From the NCBI GenBank assembly GCA_947561715.1, contig OX387197.1, positions 8,243,001 through 8,307,000 of the forward strand: 64,000 nt of DNA, in the 5' to 3' direction. Within the stretch, counting starts at the first letter, position 1, and every line of letters starts with the position of its first letter. Of this stretch, positions 11,781-25,365 are shown piece after piece. The translations under genes and the position numbers were made by a program. Source of the stretch: Ascidia mentula. Its lineage: Eukaryota; Chordata; Ascidiacea; Phlebobranchia; Ascidiidae. Under the pieces are notes generated by a model. That model was not told the DNA's origin. It was given only the letters and a program-made list of their open reading frames with translations, and searched no databases.

Positions 11781-14700
11781 ATGACAGACATACTGTGTAA
11801 GTGGATCAATGAAGAAGTGAAAATATCAAAGGAAGTAGGTAGGTATTAAATGAGAAAAGCTGAAAGGAAGAGTTGTTTTCGTACAGACTGTCTGAACTAA
11901 CTCTTTTTTATCGAATTTAGGCAAGTCAACATTTGCTGAAGACTTTGCATCAGGGTATTACATTGGTGAAATTCTTCACAAGTTTCAGTTGCAAGATGAC
12001 TTTGATAAGTTTTCAAAGGGTCACACAGCTGATGCCAAGCTTAATAATTTCACAAGGCTTGAGCCAACTCTGCATTTGCTGCAAGTATGTTTTGTTCCAT
12101 TAGCAACATTAATTTACACCCCTAAAACTTTGTGAATATGTATTCACAAACCTTACGTTTGTGCAGTGGTGGCATTCCAATTTTAGCATCCGATTCTCTC
12201 ACTAGCAGAATGTCATAGCAACCAGGGAAGTGAAATATAGGTCGATACATAATTTGTTAAAAACTTAAACAACCGGTTCATGTAGGTTATTAAATTACAA
12301 GAACTGGTTTGCAGGTACCGACTAAATCCAACAACTGGTTTTATGTGTTTATGCCAAGTATTTTTGTAAGCTTTCTGTCAGCAAAATGAAAATGATTGTG
12401 GCAATTTTTCAATCTTTTTTTTATGATAAACACTTTTTATATGAAACCTCCTGGCAGATTCCTTTTGATACAAACATCGCATACAACGTTATGATGTTGA
12501 AACATGGGATTGCAACCAGATTGTTGTATCAGGTAATTTCACCTTGTCTGCCATTGTATATCCCAGTTAACAAGACAACTTACGTGCATTTATGACTTGT
12601 AGCTGTATGTTGCCTTGCAAAGGAAGGTAAAAAGCAACCTGACAGGTGCTGCAATGCAAACAATGCGTGCTTCTGCCCCAATGAAGTTGGAACAAATTGA
12701 AAGTGGTCTTTATAAGGAGGTGGGTCTCACTAAAATACATAGTTATGATACATTGTAAACCTTGTTCCTCTATATGCAGAGGTTAAAAACACTACTTCCA
12801 CGTGAATCTGATTTAACGCTAGACAAGGTGTCAGCCAACTTCGAAGAAAAACTAAAGGAAAATGAGAGAAAAGCCATGACTGAAAGGTAGTTGCAAAATC
12901 GTCAATAATCCTTTGCTGTAAAACCTACTCCCTACTATGACGAATACAGTTTGTATTTAAAACATTTGTAGATACAAGGAAATGAAAAAATATGAAAAAA
13001 TCAAGCAAGAAAATAGACAAGCTGCTCTAGAAAAATCCCGCTTGATGCGTCACAAACAAACTGAACTACTGGCAAAGATACAAGCAGCTACTGTTCACAT
13101 TCCAAAGCCACCACCTTCTAAAACTCTGAAGGTACAAAGTATTATTGATATTTTTTTTTAACATAGACCATTATGTGATTTTTTTGTGTTTAAGGCTATT
13201 AATGAGAAAAGAGAAGCAAGAAGAAAAGTAGAGGCTGAAACTGTTATGACTGAAATTGCTGGATTTGAAAAGAATCTCAAAAAGCTTGTTGCCCCAACAT
13301 CTTCACAACAGGATGAAAGCAGGTAATATCCTTTTAAAATGTATATGACAGTCTTTGTCTGAAGACATTTTACCCTGCAAACACATAACTTTGTGATATT
13401 TTCTCAATAATTTTATATCATATTTTTTTGTTTGAAATAGCTTGGACAAAGATGACACAGGAATGGAGAGCAGTGTGGAATACCTAAAACGTATCAAAAA
13501 TCGCTTGGAAGAAGATTCAACTGCAAGGGAAGAGAGAGCAAAGAGAAGAAGGAAGGTGCTTGTGGACCAAATGAAAGCTCATCACTCCCAAGAGGTAAAG
13601 CTTACTTTTCGAACAAAGCAAACACCATGTGCATTTACAAATCAATTCCTAATATGAAAAACCTGATATGTTTATGAGGGAAACGCAAAAAGTTATTTGA
13701 ATGATTTACAATGTGCAATAATTAAACTTCATTTTAATAGTTATTTGCTTTCATACTAAAGCCTAAAGTTAACTTGCTCAGCTCTGGCATGTTCTCTAGA
13801 GGCAAAGCAGCAATATTGCTACTAGAGAATATACTTTACATGTAGAACATTTAAAACTGTAATTTTTTTTTTGAATAGTCGTTTGTATACAATGCAAACC
13901 AGTTTTGCATGATTTTGTGACATAGACTACAAAATTGCAGACAGTGACCATGCTTTTCTTCAAAAAAATTAGTAAATTACTTTAAACGAAACCGTTATTA
14001 TAAGTTCAACGTGACGACAACAGATATCGGTTTTCCGCCGAGTACTGGAAGCAAATTTAACAACCCCGAACTTTCTTGTTTTAATACATGTTTTATATTT
14101 GCAGGAATCGCTACGGCAGGAACAAGTCGTTCAACGTCTTATGCGCCAATCCCAACAAGAAAGAAGAATAGCCGTACAACTCATGCAGGTACCAATCTGT
14201 ACAGGAAAACATAATTAGCAAGTGAAAAATAATGCTGTATTTGACACATTTTGTGAAAGGCACGAAGGGAAAAGGAAACAATTCGCCAAAATCGCATCTT
14301 TCAAGAGAAGCAAGTTGAAGCTCGGAGGCTGAAAGATTTTCAGGAAGCTCTGGATCGTGAAGCTGTAAGTGTTACTTTGCACACGCCATATTTACGACTT
14401 ATTAGCAAACACATCGCTTATGGGTAACTTTGTCAAACTCTTTTTACCTCCAGTTTTGTTTTTCAGACATGTAATGCATGTAATTTTAGTCTGTCTAATA
14501 TGTCCATCTTAAGATACTACATTTTTGTATAAATGCTAAATACATGGGTGCAAAATACCTGAAGTTGATGAGTCCGATTAGGAAAGCCAAAGCTAAAATG
14601 CTATTGATCCTAAATACATGCTAAATGCATGTTTATACATACAGGAGTTGTGCAAGTTGGCTCGACAAGATTATGAGGAAGAAATCACACGGGAGAAGGA

Positions 14701-17700
14701 ATTGCACGTCAAGATAATGGCTGAAAGGTCGCAAACACGTTACCGTCGACATTACAACGTATGTCAGGACACACTTGGTTCAATAGTGGATTTCTCCTGC
14801 AAGATTGCCGAGTACCGACTTCTCACTGACAGGTGTGGAAAGTGGTTGTTTTCTTCTTGGTTTTGTTATCTGAGGTGAACTTGCTTAATTGTGCCATGCA
14901 ACAATTCGCAACACAGTGTTTGCAAATGGTAGCTAAACATAATCAAAAGGATTAAATATTGTGCAAGGCTTTTATGTTGTGATGTGCACCATTGTATATT
15001 ACTATTTTCACGCTTTTCAAAAAATCTGTTATCAATTAAAGGTTATGCTACTTACTGTACATACGAATACATATATATATATGCACATTCGACTTAAACA
15101 TTGTTATATCCATATATAAACGTATAGGTTTGGAGCTTGTGATTCTTATTTTAAAGTTCGAAATTAAAAGCAATGTCGTGAATAATTCATATTTTTCGAG
15201 TCGTTTTTACTCGATGCAATACAACTCAAACAGAAAAGTTCCTGATAAGTTGATTCGCGAGTGGCGTGAACTGCTGATGTCAGGAAAGCCCCTGTACAAA
15301 ACCGAAACAGAAGATCAAGAAGCGGCTATTCAGGATGAAAAAGACGAAATATTGGACGGCCTCGACTTTGCAGAATACCAGGTAATTTAAAGCAGTTCCT
15401 TTCAAGTTTTGCCGAAAACTAAATTTAATATGCGTTTTAGCACATGATTGGCGAGTGGTTGCCTGGCGACGACGTCGAGAAGAAACCGGTTCACACCAAC
15501 AACAATATTCTGGGTCACATTCTTCACAGAATGTTTAAGATCGTGGCACCAACTCCTGTAAGTTTTTATGTTAAATTACCGGCAATATTTTGACAAAAAT
15601 GGGTTATCGACCATTTCAACTATATACATAGCAACTCATAAATATAATCAAATCCAAAATAAACTTTGAATGAAAAAAATTCAATTTTAGTAATTGATCT
15701 GAATAGCTTTCTATACATTTGCTTATTTCTTATGGTTTTACACTTTGTAAACGGTTGTGATTTCCCTCTACCAGCCACCTTCACCTCGTCCCGTATTTCC
15801 CGAGTTTCCAGTTCGTGCCGCAGTCCTTGGCAAGATGTTTTCAGGCAAGACAACCCTCATATCGAGGTTGGTGAACCAACATCGCCTGGTGCGATTGGCA
15901 CTCGACCATCTCCTCTCCAAGTCGGTCGAGGCTTTTCAGAATGGCGAACTCTCCATATCACCCCGCGAAAGTAGGTTTTGAATAAACAAACTAACCTTTA
16001 AAGAACTCGCTATAGTTTTGCAAACAACTGCGTTCCCTGTGGCGTGCACATTTGCATTTTAAATTATTCTTTCGCAATGATTTCTTTCTACACAAAAAAG
16101 AGTCGTCTTGCTACAAGTTGTTTTAAATTGTTATGTTGGGTAGAATCGAGTGATGACGTACTTGTTAGCGTCACTTCCATCACGATTGAACCCCCAACAC
16201 CAGCTCATGACGATAACAGGAGCGCACCATCCCTCATGGAATCCATAGTTAGTAAGTACCGAGCCAGTACTATTAAAGACAATATTCAGGCGAAGTAACT
16301 ACATCGATAGAGAGACTTTGGCAATAAAATCAGACTACACGTAAAAAAAATTCTAATTATTTTACCAACTTCCTACAAACATCATAACGTCTCAATCCTC
16401 CCACATTTATATCAGTTGACGACGGAGAGGAGAAGAAAGATCCTGAGAAGGAACTGTCAGGTGAGGAATCGTCGACATCGGTCGACAAACAACCTCCGTC
16501 ATTATCTGCACGCGCAAAACTCGGTCAACAAGCTTTGGTAAGTAATTAACGTCAAAAATAGGCCCTGACATTCACGTTCAAAGCAAAAACCTACACGGAA
16601 AAAATGTTCATTTCAGACTTATTTGAAGAAGGGTCAATCTGTTCCTGACTCCGTGCTGGTTGAAATTGTGGCCGAAGCCATCCGGAAAATACCAGAAGGA
16701 ACCGGTTGGGTACTTGATGGTTTCCCCGCCACAGCGCAGCAGGCTATTTTGCTCGAGAAAGTTTTAACTGGGAATGATGTTTCGGTTGATGTTGGAGTTT
16801 TGAAGAGGAAAGCCAGCAAGTAAGTTAGATAAAGTTGCGACTAGCGTCATCTGTCTTCCCAAATGTTGTACACTGTATTTTATTTAGTACAATAGTTATG
16901 TCGGGAAAACATTGGGCAGTCTTTTTATTTTTTTGAGGGCAATGTCACAAGTCGCTAAAAACGATTGTCGCAAGTTAATAATAAAACGCTGTCCTCCCTG
17001 ACGCAGGAAATCAAGTTTGGTGCAAGACCCCAAACCTGCGGTACCCCAGCCCCCCGCTCCTTGTGGTCTTGACGTCATCCTTGCCTTGGATGTAAGCGAC
17101 GATCTTGTCCTAAAACGGTCTTCGGGAAGAACTCGTAAGTGCAAAAATTGAACAAAACCAAACTATGTCGCGCATATACTTACTCCGGGAAGACACCAAA
17201 CAACTGTTGTCTTAGATTGCGAGCTCGACTGAAATACAGTAAATTATGACTCGTTGCTTGTTATTTGCGCAGAGGCCATCGAATCTGGGGAAATGTTTCA
17301 CGAGGAATTTCGCCGACCACCTTCCGGTAGTCGCACGGGGATTGAGAAAGCAGAAAAGGTCGCTTCCGTTGTCGATCCAGCATTCGATAAGGAACAAGTT
17401 CAGCACAGAATTTCAAGTGCGCTCCAACATTTTCCCTCGATAGGAAATAACGCTCACTCCGCATTACTTCTGCCTTTCAGGTTTCCATGACAACTGGCCG
17501 AAAATAGAACAGCTTTATGGACAAATATCGGTTGTGCGTCACGTGGACGCTGAAGCTGAGTGCGAGGTCGTGTTTGGAGATTTGGAGAAAGCATTATTCG
17601 AAACTTTGCGCAAGGTAACTATGGAAACTGCGGATGCAATTGCGTATTATCGTAATTTTATGCTGGACCTTTCGTCTTCAAACAAAATGCATGATTTCAG

Positions 17701-20700
17701 ATTCAAAACAAAGGTGTAGGAGAAGTTGCTGCTGTGGAAACTGCAACAAAAAGTGAAGACATTGAGAGAAAGTCGGAAAAAACCCAACCGCCGGTGGAGA
17801 AGACGGAGTCGAGACCAGGTTCTGGAGCGAGCAAGTGAGTTGAGCTGCGGGTTTGCGACTGTGACATTGTTCCATGGCGATCTTGTTCTCAGGAAATCAA
17901 AACGGTCTTCGCAAAGTCCGGACAGCAAATCACCGAAGTCTTCACCTCGCGGGAGAAAGAAAAGTGCTGAAAAGAGTGAGAAGGGAAAATCAAGAAGCCG
18001 ATCCGCTTCTGGCAAAAGGCGAGCAAAAATTTATAGAAACTATGCCCAATTTTTGTCAAAAAACGCGCAAATGAATTGCGGAGGCTTAACACCAATTATC
18101 ACAGAGCTATAAACAAAAAACGACTGTACTTAGCTGATTTTAACAGAGTTCACAATTTGCTCCAATAGCTCGAAAGGCAAGAAGAAATCTCGTTCACCTA
18201 CTCCAGTTCCACCTCCGGAACCTGTTGAGGAAGAAGTTGTGGGCCCTCCAAAACCGCAACCTGGTGATCCCGATTGGGAATATGTTGATGATGATCTGCC
18301 CCTTCCGTTGGTTCATGCTTGCGTCCCGTACTGGGAAAACGCCGAGTTTCAGTATCTGAAAAACACCAAGTTCATATTTCGTGCCATTAGGAACGAACGG
18401 GAAGACATTATCAGGTGAACAATCAGTGGTGGCAAATTTTCTAGGCGGGAAAATGACAATTCTTAACATAGCAATGCAACTTTCACAATACAAACACTTT
18501 ACGTCACCAGATACACGTATGAGGTGAGAAAAGACTTCCGCGAACATTTGAGGCGACCAGACCAGAAGCAAGCCTTCGTCACTCCATGGCAACAAGACTA
18601 TAACGACATAGCCGATGACCTCAGAGATGATGACGAAACTAAAGCCGAACTACATCAGCGACTTGACGTAAGTGTCCCCATTGTAAAGTATCTGTACACG
18701 CCAGGAAGTGAGATTAGACTGTGGTCACAATTTGTAGCTATAAGTTTGAATTGTTTGCTGTAATGGGAGATCACCACAGGTATATATGTGTGTTTTAAAT
18801 GGCCAGGATTTACGCGAGCGATTGTGGGATATTTGCGACACAAGGAAGGAAGAAATGGAAAAGGAGAGAAGTAACCTCATGACTGAAGGATGGCTTGAAG
18901 ATCATCTTGGGCTGCTCACTAACAATTACTTGTCTCTAATGCAGGTACATTTCAATCCGTTCGACGGTTTATACATTGATATATTTTACTCATACAGATG
19001 TTCGGTTTGTACAGTTTTAAGCTGTCGGTCCTTGACAAAAAATGTCCGTAACGGGCACAGAAAGTGACGCATTATGTCACGATATCAAGTAGCGAACTAT
19101 ATACTCCAGAACCAGTCAGTAAACGAAAAAGCAAACAATTTTATTGGTAACATAATTTCAGAACCAAATTGTAACTGGAAGTGAGATGAACTGAAATTAA
19201 TCCTAATCAAATATTAACATACTCTAATGAAAGGAGGATGAGTTAATTGTACAAAAAAATTGCGAGTATATTTGCACATCGTGATCGCGATTTCAAAACG
19301 ACTCAACGGCATTGCAGGCTACGTGAAAAACAGCACCATTTGCCTGATTTGGACGTTGTATACCTTTGACTGGCGTGAAACCACACACGAAAAAACATTT
19401 CGACAACTCAGCTGCAGGCTAGATGATCAGTACGCAGCTCCTGCTTTGTCCGCTTTACACTGCTTTTTACCTCGCTTTATCAAAAGAAAAACTTTTCAAC
19501 ACTTGCTTGAATAAATGTTTTTCATTGCCCACATTGGTGAGATTGTATCACGAGCTGCCAGGGTGGAAACTAATGGCGCAAGAAAACGTGTTACAGGATT
19601 ACCGTGTAGAAAGCTAAATTTTGGCCAACCATGTATTGATCTTATCCGACTTTCCAGTGTGAGATCGACCGCTTTCAAGACACGGTTCGGGTTGTGAAAG
19701 ATTATTACGTGGGAATGCAAAGCAAACCACCCCCTGAAATTAAACCGGCAGGCGAGTTGCCTCGTATGCCTCTGGTTGACCTTGAAGTTGGCCAAGATGC
19801 CAGCGCTGTGCAGAGCTCCTCAACCATTGGGGGGTCAGTCAAATTCAACGTGTTTTTTTAGTCTGATGTGAAGTTTGCGGCTAATCAACAATTATTCTGT
19901 TCTACAGAGACTCGGCTTCTGTTTCACCTCAAGCTTCTCAGATTGACACCAAAAAAGTTACGAAGAAAGCGAGCGAGGAATCAACAGCAGGTTTCCATTT
20001 AACGTTAACTCATCCTGTGCATAAATTATAATTAACTTTATTGCCAAGTATATTTTAACTGTTGGTTTCGATATGTGTATCATGTTATTGGGTTTGTGCC
20101 AGGCGTATTGTAGTTTCAAAGAATCTGTCCTTCAGGCACAATTCTTTGAATATATGTTTTTTTTACGCCTGCGCAGATTTATTTTTTCATCAAACGACAT
20201 TTTACCGATAATTATAGAAGAAAACGTAAAAACGTTGAAGCATGTAGTGCAATTTCTCAAATATTGCAATGAAGCGTATTAAAAATTAGGTGTAGTTTGT
20301 CAATTCCACAAATATTGGTCCAGATATGGTCGCAGCCGAAGGCGCAGTCTCGCCCGCGGAAAGCCGCACCAAAATTCCGCTCATACAGAGAGGAGCAACA
20401 TTCAGCAACGCGCTGTCCGATGATGCAGCAAAGGGAAAGAAGGGGAAAGGAGCTCCACCTGCCGGCACTGAATCACCCACCCAGGATGTGAATTTGGAAG
20501 AAAAAACAATCGCAGATGGATTCAACTTTGCCGCGAGGTATAAGTTCTGTGGTGTGAGTTAGTGGGTCGGGAAACTCAGTGGATTTCTTCTTCGCAGTGT
20601 CGTCACTAATTGCGTACAAACTTGCATCTCCGAGAAGGAAGCGGAGGAAGAAGAAGAACGCAGACTTAAGGATGAGGAAGAGAAAGCAAAGGCTGTCCAA

Positions 20701-23700
20701 GCCAATGCTGACAAGAAAGGTTGTGTGTTGCATTCCCTTCGCAATCAGCGTAGACGAAATTAGCTGGTTGCAAATCTTTTGCCAGAATTTAACTGGTTCA
20801 GTATCAGTCGCGGATATAAGTAATAAGTCCTACAATAAAATGCGAGCACTCAATAATTTAATTTGGGGAGCGTTGTTGTTTGTCAACGCCAAACTCAACT
20901 GTGTTTTCTCAACAAACTGACTTAACGTCAATAAAACTCGCAGTGTTGTAATTCCAGCGGGCGGAGGTGGTAAAAAAGGTGGCGGGAAGAGTGCGAAGGG
21001 AAAAAAAGGGGGGAAAGGAGGAAAGAGCAAATCTCCCACTCCCACTCCTCCCACACCCGTGGAGGAGGAGAGTGAGGAGGTGAAGAAGAAGAGGGAGACA
21101 GCGGTGCGGATGCGAGACGAGTATTTCGCGGTTTTGCAGCAGGAGGAAATTTCCGTCAAACAAAAACTCGACGTCATCAAGTAAGTTTGGAAAGTTCAAT
21201 TATCAAACATGCGAAAAATGTTTTTGATTCACTTTTAATCTTAACTTCACTTACATCTTACTTACAGAGTGAAAAAGTGTATCATAGCAATGAAATATAA
21301 CAATATGTTTTTGTAAAAATACAGCAAGATTAAATATGCCCATTGTTCAGCGGTTGTGTGTGACTTTATTCAGGAGAAGAGCGACAACGACGCTTGGCGA
21401 TCTTCGCGCGAATGCCGAGCAAAGCTTTGCTGATATGCTTGACTGGTTGGGTGCGCGATATCTACGTGAAATGGGAGCTATCGACAACCTGAGCGAGGTT
21501 GCTAGGCAACACATTGAAAATGGAGTCAAGATGAATCATTACATGAAGCTGGAACAAGACGTTAGTCGGCGTTTACTAATAATTGAGACATTTTTTTTTA
21601 ATAATTATCAAGCTTTGTTCTTATTGATGGCGAATTTTCTTTTCTTAGGAATTCGTTATTGACCTCGATATCAAAGTTGTTCGAACCCCCAGTCCTCCAC
21701 CACGCCCTCCAGCGGTAGAAACAACCACCCCTGATGCCTTCACTGTGGCCCAGATAGAATATCTGACGGCCCAGTTCAAACGTAAATTGACAGCATCTGT
21801 TGCCGCTGCAAGTATTGTGTCACGTAACCCTTGTTTTTTTTGTTCAGAGGTCGCGCCCAGTGGAGTGCTCACTAACAAAGCATTCGTGGGGTTATTGGCG
21901 GACACTGCAGCTGTGGCGTATGGCGCAGATGTATTTCCTGATATGTGGATGAACTTGACGTACCCACAGGTAAGCGAACGTTTAAAAAATCCAAGGAGGG
22001 ATTCAAAAATTTTGATAATAGCTTGGTTCATTTGTTGACGATTGCAATAACAGTTTCTAAAAAGTTTTAAATCGCATATTCAGAATAATTTCTCATAGCG
22101 CCTATGCTCCCTAATACCAACACGAACAAACTGCGCCTCGGATTAAATATTTCTCAATCGCTTTATCGATCAAACACTTTCATAGTTTTTTTTTTTCACA
22201 ACCAAGCGTTCCAATACCGGTTTATCAGAAAACACCCGAAACAAAGTATACACATAACTATCTGTGACGCAGCTTGTTGAGCTGAGCAACATCCTCTCTC
22301 CCGAATCCCAGTACATCGACTGGAGGAAGTTTCTTCTACTCGCTGCCCAACCTTTCCCACGTCCCTCGCCCCAGGATCTGTTGAGAGTGAGGCAGGATTT
22401 CACTCAGGTCGACGTCGCGAAGAACGGATGGATTTCCGAGGATCAATACAACAAAGTAACTGCTGACTATAATGTTTCTGTTGCTGCCAGGCATATTGTA
22501 ATTTAATAGTTTGTTCTTCTGGCAAAATAAAAACGTAACTTTTTTGACCGACGTTTCGCCTGTTATCCAACAAGGCTTCCTCAGGGTAACTGGCGACTGT
22601 TTTGATTTGGACTCAGTAATCTGTGCGTTTCATGCAGTGCGAAGTTGGTTTGTGTGATGTTTTCCTGTTGGCTCAAACAAATGTGCATATACAAATATTT
22701 TAGTATTTTAGACATATCCTACGCTCTCTTTTGCTTGTTGGTAATGCTTATTTACCTTCCGTCGAAGGTTGATCTTTGGTTCAACGCTGGTGAGGAGGAA
22801 AGACCTGTTTCCCCGGAAGACCCGGAAGATCCTTATCCTTACAACCGAAACTCCAACCTCCGCAAATTGTTCTTCAAGATTTTTGCTGACTGGGAACAGG
22901 TTTGAAGCACTCGATATATCTTGTTCGTTTATAGTAGGCTTGTTTAAATTTTGGATTATTTCGTTGTCCAGATGCCTCCAAGAATCGATTACGTCAACAT
23001 GCTCTTATATTTTGCGATGGACAGAGATCCTCTGCAAGGAATGTTCAGGTAATTGACTAAATAGTTTGTGGATTTTGATTGAACTCCCCGTGGTTATTTC
23101 CTAATGTATGAATAAAATTCGATATGCTGCTCACTATTACATTCAACAATCTGTCAAACCTCTGAGCAGAATGTTTGTTTCTGTATTTAAGATGTTGTTA
23201 CCCGAACAAAAATCCCTTTGCGAGTTTGCGAGTTTCAAATACACTTGAACAAACACAATATTTTATTCACGTAGTTGTTGAGACTGTACATCGTAAATCT
23301 TATCAGTCTAAACATACTGATGCGTTTCCACAGGGCTTTGAGCGTGGCTTCAGGAAATCCAATGCCGAAAGTATCGAAGCGGATTGAAGGACCAGCAGTT
23401 GACAAGGTAACACTTTCTTGCTGATCAGTTCCAAATCGACGCTGATATGTCGAAAGTAGGCAAAATTCAATGATGAATCCTGATTTATTTAGGAATCGGA
23501 GGTTGCTCCTGAAGATGCGATTGGCAGCGTAGGAGGGGAAGGAAGTGCGAGGGATCGTCATCTTGATGTGGATGCGGTTCCGCAGTCTCACGTTTATCCA
23601 CAAGCTTGGTGGCTCGTTCTCCACCACGGAAGGTCACGGATTGGAGATTCCCATCGGTTCTCCCTGTCCGAAGATCCCGAGGAAAAATACTCCATGGTGA

Positions 23701-24140
23701 GTGACGATTGGCAACGAAACTTCTTTTTTAATGTTAAGAAAGCCCATTGAATCTCTTAATTCCAAATGCAAGAACTTAACCGAAGAAATTATGGCATCAT
23801 TAGGACCACATCAGGACATTGTACATGGAACTTGGTGCTGAAGATCAAGAATCGCTCCCAATTCAAACTTTGTTGCGACACCCAGTATTTGAAAATGTTG
23901 TTTTTGAGACCAAACGCCATGGATGCCCGGTACGTTGTTGACACATTTGCAACTTTATTAATAGTGGAAAAATAGTTAGTGCAGCCCACGTACTTGCAAT
24001 TTGGGTGGTTTTGGGTTTCCGTTTGGGTTTTAAAGAAATTTTTATCTATTTCTGTTCTGATGCAGGATATTCGATCCATCTTTACGCGTCAAACTCTTCA
24101 AGCTCTTGACGCAGAAGATGAACAATCACAGGAAACGTGA
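11781..24140 (+). CDS. SPEF2: Sperm flagellar protein 2 (KPL2)
   Basis: Forty exons give 1,849 residues (human about 1,822): 11781-11838, 11921-12084, 12458-12532, 12603-12719, 12780-12886, 12972-13131, 13195-13322, 13441-13594, 14105-14188, 14260-14364, 14645-14832, 15234-15381, 15441-15557, 15775-15970, 16144-16251, 16416-16537, 16617-16819, 17007-17134, 17273-17416, 17481-17614, 17701-17834, 17893-17975, 18177-18414, 18511-18667, 18807-18944, 19658-19833, 19908-19990, 20324-20537, 20598-20719, 20958-21180, 21374-21560, 21649-21811, 21848-21969, 22273-22455, 22768-22899, 22972-23048, 23334-23406, 23493-23696, 23804-23929, 24066-24140. SPEF2 is an axonemal central-apparatus and manchette protein needed for flagella. 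In order: calponin-homology-like N terminus (GEILHKFQLQDDF), Lys/Glu/Arg-rich coiled coils to about residue 500, an adenylate-kinase-like unit with P-loop GKMFSGKTT (about 554) and LDGFPAT (about 707), low-complexity Lys/Pro linkers, and a conserved C-terminal half (YIDWRKFLL, MLLYFAMD, LLRHPVF). The exon 22/23 junction is the least certain; a second in-frame splice choice exists. Confidence 0.93.
12164..12336. mobile_element. hAT-like non-autonomous element (MITE), copy 1
   Basis: Starts CAGTGGTGGCATTCC and ends in its imperfect inverse (ATCCAACAACTG). The inside matches the copy at 57693-57876, for example TCACTAGCAG-ATGTCA-AG-AACC and an AACCGGTTC block. Terminal CAGTGGTGG-type repeats and no coding capacity fit a hAT-type MITE. 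It sits in SPEF2 intron 2. Target-site duplications are too worn to be clear here. Confidence 0.55.
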
Positions 24141-25279
24141 AGCACAAAGTTTTAATGAACCGGTTACACTGTATATGCATTTTAATGAGTTTTTTATATA
24201 AACGCGTTGCGTCAATACATTAGTTAAAATTGTGCTACATTGCCAAGTATATCGGCTCGAATCGTTAGTAAAGTTTAGCTATTTATGATCTGTCAAGATC
24301 ATTAGTTCTGTCCTCCAGCCTTGGTTTCGCCGCAAAGTTTGTTCTGTTATCCGCAGATTCTTGTTCCGACAAACGTAACAAGCGCATGCAAGCAAAGTTG
24401 CATCTTTTGCTGTTTTTTTTATCGGTTGAACCGGGATTTGATCAATCCGGGCCCCGCGCATGAAAGAAAGGGGCCCGCAGTTTATCAGGAAGTTCATCCC
24501 GAAGACATAAGTGATGTAGAGGTTTCTTATCGCCCCCCGCATGTCACATGACAGGTCCTACGTAGACAAAGGTTTATCTTTAATGCCGTTTGTCGAAACT
24601 CTGTCTCAGATTTTAGTATAGACAGGGCTTCGGTTTCATCTGCGCTGCAGTAACTTTAATTGTTTTGAATACTCGACAACGTTAGTTAGAAACACGCACC
24701 ATTGTATTAAAAAAGAAACACGTTGTACGAATGGCACACAGGGCACGCTGCAACACACGATTCAAACAAATCGTTTCATTTCGGTTTCAACCACTTTACA
24801 CGGGTAAACAATAGGCAGTTAGCTGATATGGACTCGGCAACAACAGTGGTTTTGGTCGAACAGACCACATTTCCGCAGGCTTCATTGGAGTACAAATGTA
24901 AGGGCATTGCGAGGCGAGTTTATGTACAGGGTTAATGTTCTGGGTAAGTATAAGCATTACTGTCACCATCTATATACAGGGTTTGAGGTAGTTTATCGGT
25001 TAGAACGTTGTTGGAAGGCTGCCGTCTTGACGGGTTTCTTGAGTAAATATTGACGAAATGCTACTTACATGCAAGTACAAGAAAATGTTATGTACATTAA
25101 ATGACAAGACACTGGCAAAAGAAGTTATTTGTGAAAAATGCATTGCTGACAAAACAAATTAGTTGAACACTTTTTCGGCCCATATAAAACACCATGGAAT
25201 AAAAAGGTAGAAAAATCGCATGTTAACAAAAAAGTTCATGTTTGATCTGCATGTTCATGGTGCATTGGTCATTGAAGTT
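24141..25279. other. Convergent intergenic region
   Basis: Between the 3' ends of SPEF2 and the lipoprotein gene. No exon is supported. At 24431-24476 there is a GC-rich patch with a near-palindrome around TGATCA and 7-bp arms GGGCCCC/GGGGCCC at 24449-24455 and 24470-24476. No clean AATAAA was found for either gene. Confidence 0.5.
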
Positions 25280-25365
25280 TTAGCAGGCGCCACACACTTG
25301 GCGCACGATTCCCTCCGGCAAGCTGATACATTTGCAACTTTCGCATCGTCTTGCTGCTGCTACGC
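25280..25365 (-). CDS. Lipoprotein exon 49: Cys-rich C-terminal tail
   Basis: The open frame of exon 48 could run on to a stop at 25471, but a phase-1 donor (ACAG/GTTGGA, exon 48 ending at 25500) and acceptor TTCGCAG lead to this 86-bp exon. It encodes VAAARRCESCKC, then PEGIVRQVCGAC and a stop. Five or more Cys in 28 residues look like a folded secreted terminus. The total coding length is a multiple of three only with consistent phases, which this join keeps. An alternative transcript ending at 25471 is possible. Confidence 0.65.

Noticed and set aside
17481-17494. Second X-box-like match, GTTTCCATGACAAC
   Set aside because: It lies inside SPEF2 coding exon 20, right at the acceptor, and is most simply coding sequence that fits a loose consensus by chance.
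22540-22592. GACGTTTCGCC...TTCCTCAGGG stretch in SPEF2 intron 34 as a mobile element
   Set aside because: It resembles ends of common invertebrate repeats, but there is no second copy in the window and no boundaries can be set.
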